From contig NZ_CP108393.1 of NCBI RefSeq assembly GCF_035961655.1, positions 7,215,501 through 7,279,500 on the forward strand: 64,000 bases of DNA, given 5' to 3'. A program made the position numbers and the translations under genes. Below the pieces are notes generated by a model that was given only the letters and a program-made list of their open reading frames with translations, was not told the origin of the DNA and did not search any database. This document shows positions 50,938-59,396 of this stretch, piece by piece (positions within the stretch are counted from its first letter, which is position 1; every line of letters starts with the position of its first letter). The DNA is from Streptomyces sp. NBC_01317. Lineage in GTDB: Bacteria > Actinomycetota > Actinomycetes > Streptomycetales > Streptomycetaceae.

Positions 50938-52155
50938 ATGACAAGCGCACGCAGTGAACTCGAACCCACCCCGGACGTCCCCGACCGGCCCGGATCCGTA
51001 CCGGAGCGGAAGCAGCGGATGCGGCGCCGCCTGGAACGGCTGATCGGGATCGCCGCCACGGAAGGCAACACGCTGCTTCCGCTGCGCAACGGGGACGAGA
51101 TCTTCGCGGCGATGCTGGAGAGCATCCGCGGCGCCGAGTACACCATCGACATGATGACGTTCGTGTACTGGCGGGGTGAGATAGCCCGCCGGTTCGCGAC
51201 GGCCCTGGCGGACCGGGCGCGCGAAGGGGTGCGCGTACGGCTGCTGCTGGACGGCTTCGGCAGCCGGCTGATCGAGAAGGATCTGCTCGATCTGATGGCG
51301 GCGGCGGGCGCGGAGGTGGAGTGGTTCCGCAAGCCGCTGTACCTCTCGCCGCTGAAGCAGAACCATCGGTGTCACCGCAAGGTACTCGTCGTGGACGAAC
51401 GTGTCGCCTACACCGGCGGGGTGGGAATCGCCGAGGAGTGGTGCGGCAACGCGAGCAACGCGAACGAGTGGCGCGACACCCATGTCCAGGTGCGCGGGCC
51501 CGCGGTCGACGGCGTCGCCGCGGCCTTCGCGCAGAACTGGGCCGAGTGCCACGACACCCTCTTCGACGCGCACGACCGCTTCACCGGCCACGAGCCGCAG
51601 GGGGACGCCGTCGTCCAGGTGGTCCGCGGTTCGGCGAGCTTCGGCTGGCAGGACATGCAGACCCTCCTGCGCGTCATGATCGAGTCGGCCCAGGAGCGGT
51701 TCCGCCTGGCCACCGCGTACTTCGCCCCCGACACGTACTTCATCGAGCTGCTGTGCGCGGCGGCCAGGCGCGGCGTCGAGGTGGAGATCCTGCTGCCCGG
51801 CCCCCACACCGACAAGCGGGTCTGCCAGCTCGCGGGCCAGAACCACTACGACGACCTCCTCGCCTGTGGAGTGAAGATCTTCGAGTACCAGCCGACGATG
51901 ATGCACGCCAAGGTCATCACCGTCGACCGGGTCGCCGCCCTGATCGGCTCGACCAACTTCAACCGCCGCTCCCTCGACCACGACGAAGAGGTGATGCTCG
52001 CCGTCCTGGACGAGGACTTCACCGCCACCCTGGACGGCCACTTCGACGAGGACCTGGCGGTCAGCGAGCGGATCGAGAAGGGGCGCTGGAAGCGGCGCCC
52101 GACCGCACAACGGCTGCGGGAGGCGGCCGTCACCCCCATCCGCCGGTTCCTGTAA
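50938..52155 (+). CDS. Phospholipase-D/cardiolipin-synthase-like protein
   Basis: The 405-residue protein carries two HKD motifs: HRKVLVVDERVAYTGGVGIAEEW (H146, K148, D153) and MHAKVITVDRVAALIGSTNFNRRS (H323, K325, D330), the mark of the PLD superfamily. The spacing and the GGVGIAEEW segment fit cardiolipin synthase-type enzymes, which join phospholipids. The ATG at 50938 precedes the conserved region; no strong ribosome site is visible and the upstream frame stays open, so the true start is uncertain. Confidence 0.82.
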   Translation: MTSARSELEPTPDVPDRPGSVPERKQRMRRRLERLIGIAATEGNTLLPLRNGDEIFAAMLESIRGAEYTIDMMTFVYWRGEIARRFATALADRAREGVRVRLLLDGFGSRLIEKDLLDLMAAAGAEVEWFRKPLYLSPLKQNHRCHRKVLVVDERVAYTGGVGIAEEWCGNASNANEWRDTHVQVRGPAVDGVAAAFAQNWAECHDTLFDAHDRFTGHEPQGDAVVQVVRGSASFGWQDMQTLLRVMIESAQERFRLATAYFAPDTYFIELLCAAARRGVEVEILLPGPHTDKRVCQLAGQNHYDDLLACGVKIFEYQPTMMHAKVITVDRVAALIGSTNFNRRSLDHDEEVMLAVLDEDFTATLDGHFDEDLAVSERIEKGRWKRRPTAQRLREAAVTPIRRFL

Positions 52156-52196
52156 GGCTCCGGGGCGGTGGTGCCCCGCGTGACACCCGGCCGGTG

Positions 52197-52655
52197 TCAC
52201 GCCATGCGGTTGGCCAGGGCCTGGCCGGAGGGGAGGCCCGCCACGAAGGCGCGGAGGAAATCCGTGAGTTGTCCGGTGTCGTGCGTGTGGGTCAGGGCGT
52301 CGATGGACCGGTAGAGGGTTTCCTCGATCTCCGCGACCCGGCGGGCCAGCCGGGCCCCGGCCGGGGTGAGCGCGATCTCGATGTGACGGCGGTCGTGCGC
52401 GGCCGCCTCGCGGGTGACCAGGCCGGCGGAGACCAGCCGGTCCACGAGGCGGCTGGGACTGCCGCTCTCGCAGACCAGGAGTTCGCCCAGACCGTTCAGG
52501 GTGAGTGGCTGGCGCTCTTCCAGGACGCGGATGACCTCCGCCTGGGAAGTGGTGACCCCCAGGGGCTTGAGGGCCTGGCCGAGCAGCCGGTTGCCTTCAC
52601 GTTGGGCGGCCAGGATCAGGTAGCGGAGTTCCTCGGCGGGACGCATGGCGGGCAT
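52197..52655 (-). CDS. MarR-family regulator, last gene of an operon
   Basis: The 152-residue regulator has a MarR winged helix (LGVTTSQAEVIRVLEERQPLTLNGLGELLVCESGSPSRLVDRLVSAGLVTREAAAHDRRH). It is the third gene on the minus strand after the metallo-beta-lactamase and SRPBCC genes, 36 bases past the second. The near-perfect 24-bp palindrome before the first gene is its likely target, with the three genes induced together. Confidence 0.83.
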   Translation of the reverse strand: MPAMRPAEELRYLILAAQREGNRLLGQALKPLGVTTSQAEVIRVLEERQPLTLNGLGELLVCESGSPSRLVDRLVSAGLVTREAAAHDRRHIEIALTPAGARLARRVAEIEETLYRSIDALTHTHDTGQLTDFLRAFVAGLPSGQALANRMA

Positions 52656-52691
52656 GGGGACATTCTCCCTGATCGGTGACGGCGGATTCGC

Positions 52692-53117
52692 TCATACGGC
52701 CGCGTCGGCGAGGAGCCCCACATGGGCCGCGCGTTCGGTGAGACGGTCCAGGCGCAGCTCGGCCACGCCCCGGTACGCCTTGGCGAGGGCGCGGGCCAGC
52801 GGCCCCTGGTGGGTGAACGCGTGGGTGACCAGGGTGCCGTCGAGGTGGGGCCGGAGGCGCCAGGTGCCCGTCTCCTGGAAGCCGGGGACCTGCCAGGCGC
52901 AGTCGATCTCCCGCTCTTCGATACGGGTGTACTGCCAGGTCCCGGTGAGTCCGCCGACCACGGTGAGGGCGTACGGGACTCCCGTGGTGGCGCGGGCCGG
53001 TCCGTCGACGCGCTTGAACGCCGGGTTCCAGTCGCGCAGGGCAAGGGGGTCCAGGAGGGCGTGGCGGACCTGGGCGGGGGAGGCGTCGAGGAAACGGGTG
53101 GCGTGCTGGCTGGTCAT
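52692..53117 (-). CDS. SRPBCC-superfamily protein
   Basis: The 141-residue protein starts TSQHATRFLDASPAQVRHALLDPLALRDWNPAFKRVDG and ends with a long helix (GPLARALAKAYRGVAELRLDRL), the START-like fold. It lies 86 bases after the metallo-beta-lactamase gene and 36 bases before the MarR gene. It may bind the same ligand that the operon deals with; this is inference. Confidence 0.77.
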   Translation of the reverse strand: MTSQHATRFLDASPAQVRHALLDPLALRDWNPAFKRVDGPARATTGVPYALTVVGGLTGTWQYTRIEEREIDCAWQVPGFQETGTWRLRPHLDGTLVTHAFTHQGPLARALAKAYRGVAELRLDRLTERAAHVGLLADAAV

Positions 53118-53203
53118 GTCAGGTCCTGTCCTGTGTGGACTGTCCGGTCTGTCCCGGCTGTTCGGGCTGTTCGGGAGGCGTACGGGTGGGGGCTCGCGCT
53201 CGC

Positions 53204-54115
53204 TCAGGCTCGGGCCGCTTCGGCGAGCCGGGTCCCCTGGGTGGCGTTGGCGGTGGCAGCGGTGAGAGCGGCGGCGGCGCCGGGGTCGTGGGCGGCCAGT
53301 ACGGTCAGGCCGGGGTTGCGCCGGCGCATTTCGTTGATCAACGTGGTGGTGTCGGTGAGGCGCCTCTTCTCGCCCACACCCGGGACGTGTCCCGCTTCGA
53401 GCAGGGCGGAGTCGTACGTGACGTCACCGACCATGAGCAGCGGCGGGTGGTGGGGCCCCCGGACGAGCATCGACAGGGAACCCGGGGTGTGGCCGGGCGT
53501 GGGCACCAGGACCATGCTGCCGTCGCCGAACAGGTCGTGCCCGGTGGTGAAGGGGGCGAGGGCGGGATCGGTGAGCGGCCGGGGATCGACGTGCTTCCAG
53601 CGCAGGCCGGGGATCTGGATGTGGGAGCGCAGCAACCCCTTCTGTTCGGGGGCCGGTTCCTTCAGGGTCTCCCACTCGCGGCGGCTGACGACGATCTCGG
53701 CGTGGGTCAGTTCGCGCAGACCGCCGATGTGGTCCTGGTGCAGATGGGAGACGACGGCGGTGGTGACGTCGCGGATGTCGTACCCGAGGGCGGCGAGTTG
53801 GTTGGTGAGGGTCTGGTCGGCGGCGATGTCGAAGCGGGCGAGCCGCTTGTAGATCAGCCCGACAGGGCCGCCGGGGAAGTAGGCCGGGTCGGTCACCGAG
53901 GCGCGGTCCTGGCCGGTGTCGAACAGCACGAGTCCGTCGCGGTGTTCGATCACGTACACATTGATCGGCAGCGGCTCGGTCCAGCGCCGCGAGGTGGCCA
54001 GCCACCAGTACATCGGCTTGCGGGTCGCGGCCCGGTGCTCGGGGCGGATCATCACCTCGCCGGTGCTGACCACGGAGACGCGCTGGACGGGGGCGGGGTT
54101 CGTGTGAGTCGTCAT
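53204..54115 (-). CDS. MBL-fold hydrolase, N-acyl homoserine lactonase-like
   Basis: The 303-residue metallo-beta-lactamase-fold protein has the metal motif SHLHQDHIGG (HxHxDH), then PTPGHTPGSL, LMVGDVTYDSAL and LAAHDPG, a complete dinuclear site. The N-terminal strand pattern (INVYVIEHRDGLVLFDTGQD) recalls AHL lactonases, so it may open lactone signals, but other esterase roles are possible. The ATG at 54115 follows a promoter so closely that the message is probably leaderless; the ATG at 54226 lies beyond the operator. Confidence 0.8.
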   Translation of the reverse strand: MTTHTNPAPVQRVSVVSTGEVMIRPEHRAATRKPMYWWLATSRRWTEPLPINVYVIEHRDGLVLFDTGQDRASVTDPAYFPGGPVGLIYKRLARFDIAADQTLTNQLAALGYDIRDVTTAVVSHLHQDHIGGLRELTHAEIVVSRREWETLKEPAPEQKGLLRSHIQIPGLRWKHVDPRPLTDPALAPFTTGHDLFGDGSMVLVPTPGHTPGSLSMLVRGPHHPPLLMVGDVTYDSALLEAGHVPGVGEKRRLTDTTTLINEMRRRNPGLTVLAAHDPGAAAALTAATANATQGTRLAEAARA

Positions 54116-54125
54116 AGAAGAAAGA

Positions 54126-54149
54126 TGACACGACATGTATGTCGTGTCA
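54126..54149. promoter_or_regulatory. Palindromic operator of the MBL-SRPBCC-MarR operon
   Basis: TGACACGACA (54126-54135), TGTA, then TGTCGTGTCA (54140-54149): perfect 10-bp arms. On the minus strand TTGACA is the -35 box, followed by a 17-base spacer and CATCTT as a weak -10, so a bound regulator would cover the promoter. The ATG follows a few bases later. Confidence 0.75.
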
Positions 54150-54178
54150 AGTGTTTTCGGCGGCTCGCCGGAAACCCC

Positions 54179-54212
54179 GGAGCGGCCGCCCCTTGAGGAG
54201 GACGGCCGCTCC
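54179..54212 (-). terminator. Terminator after the NtaA-type monooxygenase gene
   Basis: GGAGCGGCCG (54179-54188) pairs with CGGCCGCTCC (54203-54212) around a 14-base loop, 32 bases past the stop at 54245. Confidence 0.55.
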
Positions 54213-54244
54213 GCGACGCACGGCACCGCCGGGATCGGCGTTCC

Positions 54245-55609
54245 TCACGCGCCCGCCGCGAACGCTCCCCGGTAGGCCGCCGCCGGGTGCCGGTCGTTGA
54301 GGTGGGCGCCGGTGTGGAAGAGCTTCGCGCGCAGGGTGCCGGGTGTGTAGGCGGTCCTGGCGAGGCCGCGGCGGCGCAGTTCCGGCAGGAGTTTGTCGAT
54401 GACCTCCTGGTACGAACCGGGGATGTGCCAGTTGGTGACGTTGATGCCGTCGACGCCCGCGGCCTGCCACTCCTCCAGGATGTCGGCGACCCGGGAGGGC
54501 GAACCGACCACCCGGTTACGGCGCGTCAGGATCCGCGCCAGGTCGGCGACCACGGGGTTCTCCTCGGTGACACCCATGCGTGTCCAGTCCAGGACGGCCT
54601 GGCTCCCGGTCGTCCTGACCTCGGAGAGCGGGGTGTCGAGCGGATACGGCGTACCGTCCGGGCGGTTCCCGTAGTTCAGCTGGATGAGATAGCCCCCGGG
54701 GCTGATGAAGCTCTCCAGGTGTGCCTCCTGCGCGCGGGCCTCTTCCTCGGTGTCGCCGATCACAAAGGTCAGCGCCTGGAAGAACATGATGTCCTCGGCC
54801 CGCCGGCCCGCTTCGACGGCGAGCGCGCGGGTCTCCGCGATCACGGCCTTGGCGACCTCGGGCGTGGGCGCGGCGATGAAGACGGCCTCCGCGTTCCGGG
54901 CGGCGAACGCCTTGCCCGGTCCCGAGGCGCCGGCCTGGAAGAGCACCGGTGTGCGCTGCGGCGACGGCGAGGGCAGGTGCGGCCCGAGGACGCGGTAGCG
55001 CTCACCGACGTGATGGATCCGGTGGACCTTCGCGGGGTCCGAGTAGATGCCCCGCTCCCGGTCCTTCAGGACCGCGCCCTCGTCCCACGAGCCCTCCCAC
55101 AGCTTGTAGACGACGTCGACGTACTCGGCCGCCCACCGGTAGCGCTCCTCCCGTTCCGGCAACTGGTCGAGGCCGAAGTTGCGGGCGGTGTTCTCGACGG
55201 CGCTCGTGACGATGTTCCACGCGACGCGGCCGCGGGAGATGTGGTCGAGCGTGGACACCTTGCGCGCGAAGTCGAAGGGGTGCTCCTGGACGATCGAGCT
55301 GGTGAAGGCGAGACCGAGATGTTCCGTGTGCACGGCGAGCGCCGACAGGAGGACCGCCGGGTCGTTGCTGGGTATGTGCAGCCCTTCCCGTACGTTCCCA
55401 CTGAAGTCGCCGTCCGCCGGGCCCTGTACGCCGACCTGGTCCGCGAAGAAGATGCCGTCGAACAGGCCCGCCTCCAGCCGCTTGGCGAGATCGATCCACA
55501 CGTCGACGTCGTTGAAGTCGGCCTGGCGTGCCACCGGCTGCCGCCACTGGCCGTGGTGGTAGTGGGACGCGGTGTTCATGAGGAACGCGTTGAAAAGGAG
55601 CTCGGTCAC
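54245..55609 (-). CDS. LLM-class flavin-dependent monooxygenase (NtaA/SnaA/DszA type)
   Basis: The 454-residue protein has the family hallmarks TELLFNAFLMNTASHYHHGQWR, FDGIFFADQVG, STLDHISRGRVAWNIVTSAVENTARNFG, and GIYSDPAKVHRIHHVGERYRVLGPHLPSPSPQRTP. Members use FMNH2 and oxygen to oxidise chelators, sulfur compounds or polyketides. The GTG at 55609 is chosen because the conserved N-terminus starts there; longer starts up to 55828 add unrelated sequence. No flavin reductase lies next to it. The gap 55610-55844 holds no gene. Confidence 0.82.
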   Translation of the reverse strand: MTELLFNAFLMNTASHYHHGQWRQPVARQADFNDVDVWIDLAKRLEAGLFDGIFFADQVGVQGPADGDFSGNVREGLHIPSNDPAVLLSALAVHTEHLGLAFTSSIVQEHPFDFARKVSTLDHISRGRVAWNIVTSAVENTARNFGLDQLPEREERYRWAAEYVDVVYKLWEGSWDEGAVLKDRERGIYSDPAKVHRIHHVGERYRVLGPHLPSPSPQRTPVLFQAGASGPGKAFAARNAEAVFIAAPTPEVAKAVIAETRALAVEAGRRAEDIMFFQALTFVIGDTEEEARAQEAHLESFISPGGYLIQLNYGNRPDGTPYPLDTPLSEVRTTGSQAVLDWTRMGVTEENPVVADLARILTRRNRVVGSPSRVADILEEWQAAGVDGINVTNWHIPGSYQEVIDKLLPELRRRGLARTAYTPGTLRAKLFHTGAHLNDRHPAAAYRGAFAAGA

Positions 55610-55844
55610 GGCGGACTTCCCGGTCGATGAGGGGGTGTTGGGGGGTGTGCGGCAGACGTTAACCCCCTTTCCGGACGGCGGGGAGTGCCGGTGACCCGCC
55701 TCACACGGTGTCAGTCGGTGTGTTGACGCGGCGCGAGCGTTGGCAGTGGGCGACAACAGCGCTTCGGGGGCCGGGAGCCGCGATCGCGAGATTTCACACT
55801 GCCGACACACGCAGCCCTGTCGGCCCACACGGTCCCGCCGGTGT

Positions 55845-56408
55845 TCAGGCGCGGGAGGCCAGTGCCTTGCGCGTGATGCTGGCGGCGTAGTTCGGGGTCT
55901 CCCGGTGGTTGTGGGCGTCCGAGGCCTCCTGACGTGCTGACGCGGCCTGTTCGAACGTGATGCCGTTCGTCCCGTAGAACTCCATCCCCTCCGTGGTCGG
56001 GTGGGCGAGGATGCTGTTGCTCAGCCGGCAGGTGCCGTCTCCGTTGTCCGTCACACCGAGTTCCCAGATCCCCTGCGAAGTGGTCCAGCCGTTCGGTGTC
56101 AGCGCGTCAGAGAGCGACACCAGGCGCAGGTGGTGCTTCTCGAAGACGTCGTGCACGGCGTGCTGGATCGTCAGGGTGGTGCCGATCATCTCGACGTTCA
56201 GCGTTTCCCGGCGGCCGTCGTCGGTGATGCCGTGCGCGCAGGCCTTGTGTTCGCCCGGCGCGCAGCGCTGGTACTCCTCGTCCGACAGATTCCCCAGCCA
56301 GTCGGCGAGGTCGACCTGGTCGAAGGGCGCGCCGATGGTCGCGTGGACCGTCGAGTCCGAGAGGACAAGATCGGTCAGCACCTTGTTCTCGTTCGTGTGC
56401 TCGCTCAT
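55845..56408 (-). CDS. Uncharacterised SRPBCC-like protein
   Basis: The 187-residue soluble protein reads VHATIGAPFDQVDLADWLGNLSDEEYQRC, then TLTIQHAVHDVFEKHHLRLVSLSD and GIWELGVTDNGDGTCRLSNSILAHPT, a beta-rich pattern like a START/SRPBCC pocket. I do not recognise a named family. It is divergent from the Old Yellow Enzyme gene; the 203-base gap has ATCAC-CA-GTGAT (56524-56535) as a possible regulator site. No signal peptide is visible. Confidence 0.6.
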   Translation of the reverse strand: MSEHTNENKVLTDLVLSDSTVHATIGAPFDQVDLADWLGNLSDEEYQRCAPGEHKACAHGITDDGRRETLNVEMIGTTLTIQHAVHDVFEKHHLRLVSLSDALTPNGWTTSQGIWELGVTDNGDGTCRLSNSILAHPTTEGMEFYGTNGITFEQAASARQEASDAHNHRETPNYAASITRKALASRA

Positions 56409-56611
56409 GTGAGGTTCTTCCTTCCCCGTGAACGGGTGAAGTGGGTGGGTGAACGGCTCCCCCTCACCTGCGACGGTAGCGCCTTTTCAGGGCTCCGGCC
56501 TATCACCACCGATGCTGGCACTCATCACCAGTGATCGTTGGACGTGATGGGTGGCGCGGGGCGACAGTGGACGGGCCAGCTTGATCCATCTGTCATGACG
56601 AGGAGGCGGGG

Positions 56612-57790
56612 ATGTCCCTCCCGCTGCGCACCGCGGAGCAGCCACTGCTCGATCCGTACGATCTCGGCGACGGCCTGACCCTGCGCAACCGCGTGGTCAT
56701 GGCCCCGATGACCCGGGCCCGGGCGGAGAATCCGGAGCTGGCCCCGACGGAGTTGCACAGCGAGTACTACCGGCAGCGCGCGGGCGCCGGCCTGATCGTG
56801 TCGGAAGGCACCTGGATCAGCGCCGGAGCGATCGGGGCGGTGCACGTACCCGGCATGTACAGCGAGGAACAGGCCCGTGCCTGGGCCGAGGTGACCTCGG
56901 CGGTGCACGCCGAGGGCGGAGCCATCTTCGCCCAGCTGGCGCACACCGGCGCCGCCTCGCATCCGGACTTCCACCAGGGCCACCTGCCGGTCGCGCCTTC
57001 CGCGGTCAACCCGGGCGGCAAGGTGTTCACACCGAACGGACTCACCCACGTCGTCACGCCCCGCGCGCTGAGCGTGTCGCAGATCGCGGACGTCGTGGAG
57101 CAGTACCGGTCGGCGGCCGTCAACGCGAAGCTGGCCGGCTTCGACGGTGTGGAGCTGCACGCCCAACGGGGTTATCTGATCGCCCAGTTCCTGAACCCCG
57201 CGCTCAACCTGCGTACGGACGCCTACGGCGGCACCGCCGAGGGCCGCGCACGGTTCCTGTTCGAGGTGCTCGACGCGGTGGTGGGTGTCTGGGGGCCGCA
57301 CCGGGTGGGCGTCAAGTTCGCCCCGCACCAGGTGCTGGGCGAGTCGGCGGCGGCCTCGCCCGAGGTGCTGGCCGTCCACGAGTACGTGGCCGCCCGCCTC
57401 AACGACCACCCGCTCGCCTATCTGCACCTGATGATGACCCGGCAGCCCAACGTACGGGTGACGGCGGAGCAGCGACTCGAATCGCTGGGAGTGTTCCGGC
57501 CGTTGTACCGGGGGACGCTCATCGCGAACGCCGGCCTCGACCAGGAATCGGGCAACACGGTCATCGGCGAAGGCCTTGCCGACCTGGTGTCGTTCGCGGC
57601 GCTGTTCATCAGCAACCCCGACCTGCCGAAGCGCTTCGCGCACCATCTCCCGCTCGCCGACGGCGACCGCGAGACGTTCTACCAGGGCGGCCACCGCGGC
57701 TACACCGACTACCCGCCGGCGGATGTCGTGGCCGCCCCTTCGGTGACCTCGTCCACCGGCACCACGGAACCCCACGGAGCATCGCTGTGA
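56612..57790 (+). CDS. Old Yellow Enzyme-type ene reductase with variant active site
   Basis: The 392-residue FMN enzyme has LTLRNRVVMAPMTRARAENPE at the N-terminus, GLIVSEGTWISAGA, and FDGVELHAQRGYLIAQFLNPALNLRTDAYGG. In Old Yellow Enzymes the substrate-binding pair is His and Asn or His, three residues apart (H191/N194 in OYE1); here it is H183 and Arg186 (HAQR). The Tyr that protonates substrate is kept (Y188). GGAGG precedes the ATG. It overlaps the SDR gene by 4 bases, so both probably work on one substrate. Confidence 0.83.
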   Translation: MSLPLRTAEQPLLDPYDLGDGLTLRNRVVMAPMTRARAENPELAPTELHSEYYRQRAGAGLIVSEGTWISAGAIGAVHVPGMYSEEQARAWAEVTSAVHAEGGAIFAQLAHTGAASHPDFHQGHLPVAPSAVNPGGKVFTPNGLTHVVTPRALSVSQIADVVEQYRSAAVNAKLAGFDGVELHAQRGYLIAQFLNPALNLRTDAYGGTAEGRARFLFEVLDAVVGVWGPHRVGVKFAPHQVLGESAAASPEVLAVHEYVAARLNDHPLAYLHLMMTRQPNVRVTAEQRLESLGVFRPLYRGTLIANAGLDQESGNTVIGEGLADLVSFAALFISNPDLPKRFAHHLPLADGDRETFYQGGHRGYTDYPPADVVAAPSVTSSTGTTEPHGASL

Positions 57791-58539
57791 CCGCATCGCT
57801 CGAAGGAAAGATCGCCGTCGTCACCGGAGCCTCCTCCGGTATCGGGCGGGCCATCGCCGCCGAGTTCGTGGCGGAAGGAGCCCGCGTCTACCTCACGGGG
57901 CGCAGGAAGGCCGAACTGGACGCCGCGGTGGCGGAGATCGGGCCGGGTACGTCGGGCGTACGTACCGACGCGGCCGACCTGTCCGGGATCGAGGCGCTGT
58001 TCCGTACCGTCAGGGAACGCGAGGGCAGGCTCGACATCCTGGTCGCCAACGCGGGAGGCGGGGGTGGCGCGCCGCTGGGGACGATCACGGAGCAGCAGTA
58101 CGACACCACGTTCGACATCAACGTCAAGGGGCTCCTCTTCACCGTGCAGGAGGCTCTCCCGCTGATGGACCGCGACGCGTCGGTGATCCTCATCGGATCC
58201 ACCACCTCGATCAGGGTCGACGGGCCGGGGTTCAGCGTCTACGCCGCGAGCAAGGCCGCCGTACGGAGCTTCGCCCGCAGTTGGGCGGTCGACCTGCGGG
58301 GACGCGGCATACGGGTCAACGTACTGACCCCGGGGCCGACCAGGACGCCGGGCCTGCTCGGGCTGGCCCGGGCCGGCCGGGAGGAGGAGTTCCTCGACTC
58401 CTTCGCGGCGAGGATCCCGCTCGGCCGGGTCGCCGACCCCACGGAGATCGCCACGGCGGCGGTGTTCCTGGCCTCGGGGGCGTCGAGCTTCGTGAACGGG
58501 GCCGAGTTGTTCGTCGACGGCGGCCACGCCCAGATCTGA
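57787..58539 (+). CDS. Classical short-chain dehydrogenase/reductase
   Basis: The 250-residue enzyme has TGASSGIG (residues 13-20), LVANAGGGGG, the catalytic set with STTSIRVDGPGFSVYAASKAA (Ser, Tyr, Lys), and VLTPGPTRTPG. The C-terminus NGAELFVDGGHAQI is standard. The GTG start overlaps the ene reductase stop. It is likely an NADP-dependent ketoreductase acting before or after the ene reduction. Confidence 0.88.
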   Translation: MTASLEGKIAVVTGASSGIGRAIAAEFVAEGARVYLTGRRKAELDAAVAEIGPGTSGVRTDAADLSGIEALFRTVREREGRLDILVANAGGGGGAPLGTITEQQYDTTFDINVKGLLFTVQEALPLMDRDASVILIGSTTSIRVDGPGFSVYAASKAAVRSFARSWAVDLRGRGIRVNVLTPGPTRTPGLLGLARAGREEEFLDSFAARIPLGRVADPTEIATAAVFLASGASSFVNGAELFVDGGHAQI

Positions 58540-58582
58540 CGGCAGCACGGACAGGACCGGCAGGTCCGGCGGCACCGGCAGC

Positions 58583-58624
58583 ACCGACAGGACCGACAGG
58601 ACCGACAGGACCGACAGGACCGAG
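58583..58624. repeat. Tandem 9-bp repeat
   Basis: ACCGACAGG is repeated four times (58583-58618) plus a partial fifth copy that runs into the ATG of the MFS gene. Degenerate copies extend leftward to about 58550. Confidence 0.75.
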
Positions 58625-59392
58625 ATGACCACCCCTCTGACTCCCCTGCGCAAGAACCTGCTGCTGGCCCTGTGCTGTGCCAGCGTCCTCCTCGTCGGGA
58701 TCGACATGACCGGCGTGAACGTGGCACTGCCCACGATCGGCGCCCGCTTCCACGCCTTCACCTCCGGACTCCTCGTCCTCCCGCTCGCGGCGGTCAGCAT
58801 CGTCTTCGGCCCGGTCGGCGGACGCATCCTGGCCGTACGAGGGCCCCGCATCCCGCTGGCCATCGCCGGAACCGGCATCGGCGCCACCGGTGTCATGCTG
58901 TCCGTCGTCGACACCACCACCCCCGTCCGGTGGCTGCTGCTCGCCTACACGGTCATGGGAATCGGCAACGCGGCCGTCGGCGCCCCGATCTCGCAGGCGG
59001 CGGTGGCGGGCATGCCGCGCGAGCGGATCGGCGTCGCCACCGGCATCAGCTCCACCAGCCGCCAGATCGGGGCGACCCTCGGCGTCGCCGTCGCGGGCGC
59101 CGTTCTCGCCGGTAGCGGCGGCAGCGGCGGCGTGGGCACCGACGGCATCCGGACCGGATGGTGGCTCAACGCCGGTTACGGGGCCGGGGTCCTCCTCCTC
59201 GGCCTCCTGTCGGCCACCGCATGGGCCCGCGCGTCGGCCCATGCCGTGGCCCGCCGGCCGTCCACCCCACCGGCCGGTACGACTCCGACGTCCGGTGCGA
59301 CCCCTCCGGCCGCACCGGCCGCACCGGCCGCACCGGCCGCACCGGGCTCCGGGAGACAGATCGTCCGTAACGTCCGGAGCGGCGGACAATGA
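58625..59392 (+). CDS. MFS transporter with internal deletion (DHA2 type)
   Basis: The 255-residue product joins the first transmembrane helix of a DHA2 drug exporter (LLALCCASVLLVGIDMTGVNVALPTIGARFHA) directly to the late helices (FTSGLLVLPLAAVSIVFGPVGGRI and GMPRERIGVATGISSTSRQIGATLGVAVAG). About 200 residues, helices 2 to about 7, are missing in frame compared with the usual 450-500 aa. The C-terminus has a repeated PAAPAAPAAPAAP tail. It may be inactive or a short membrane protein. The 9-bp repeats run up to its ATG. Confidence 0.7.
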   Translation: MTTPLTPLRKNLLLALCCASVLLVGIDMTGVNVALPTIGARFHAFTSGLLVLPLAAVSIVFGPVGGRILAVRGPRIPLAIAGTGIGATGVMLSVVDTTTPVRWLLLAYTVMGIGNAAVGAPISQAAVAGMPRERIGVATGISSTSRQIGATLGVAVAGAVLAGSGGSGGVGTDGIRTGWWLNAGYGAGVLLLGLLSATAWARASAHAVARRPSTPPAGTTPTSGATPPAAPAAPAAPAAPGSGRQIVRNVRSGGQ

Positions 59393-59396
59393 CCTG

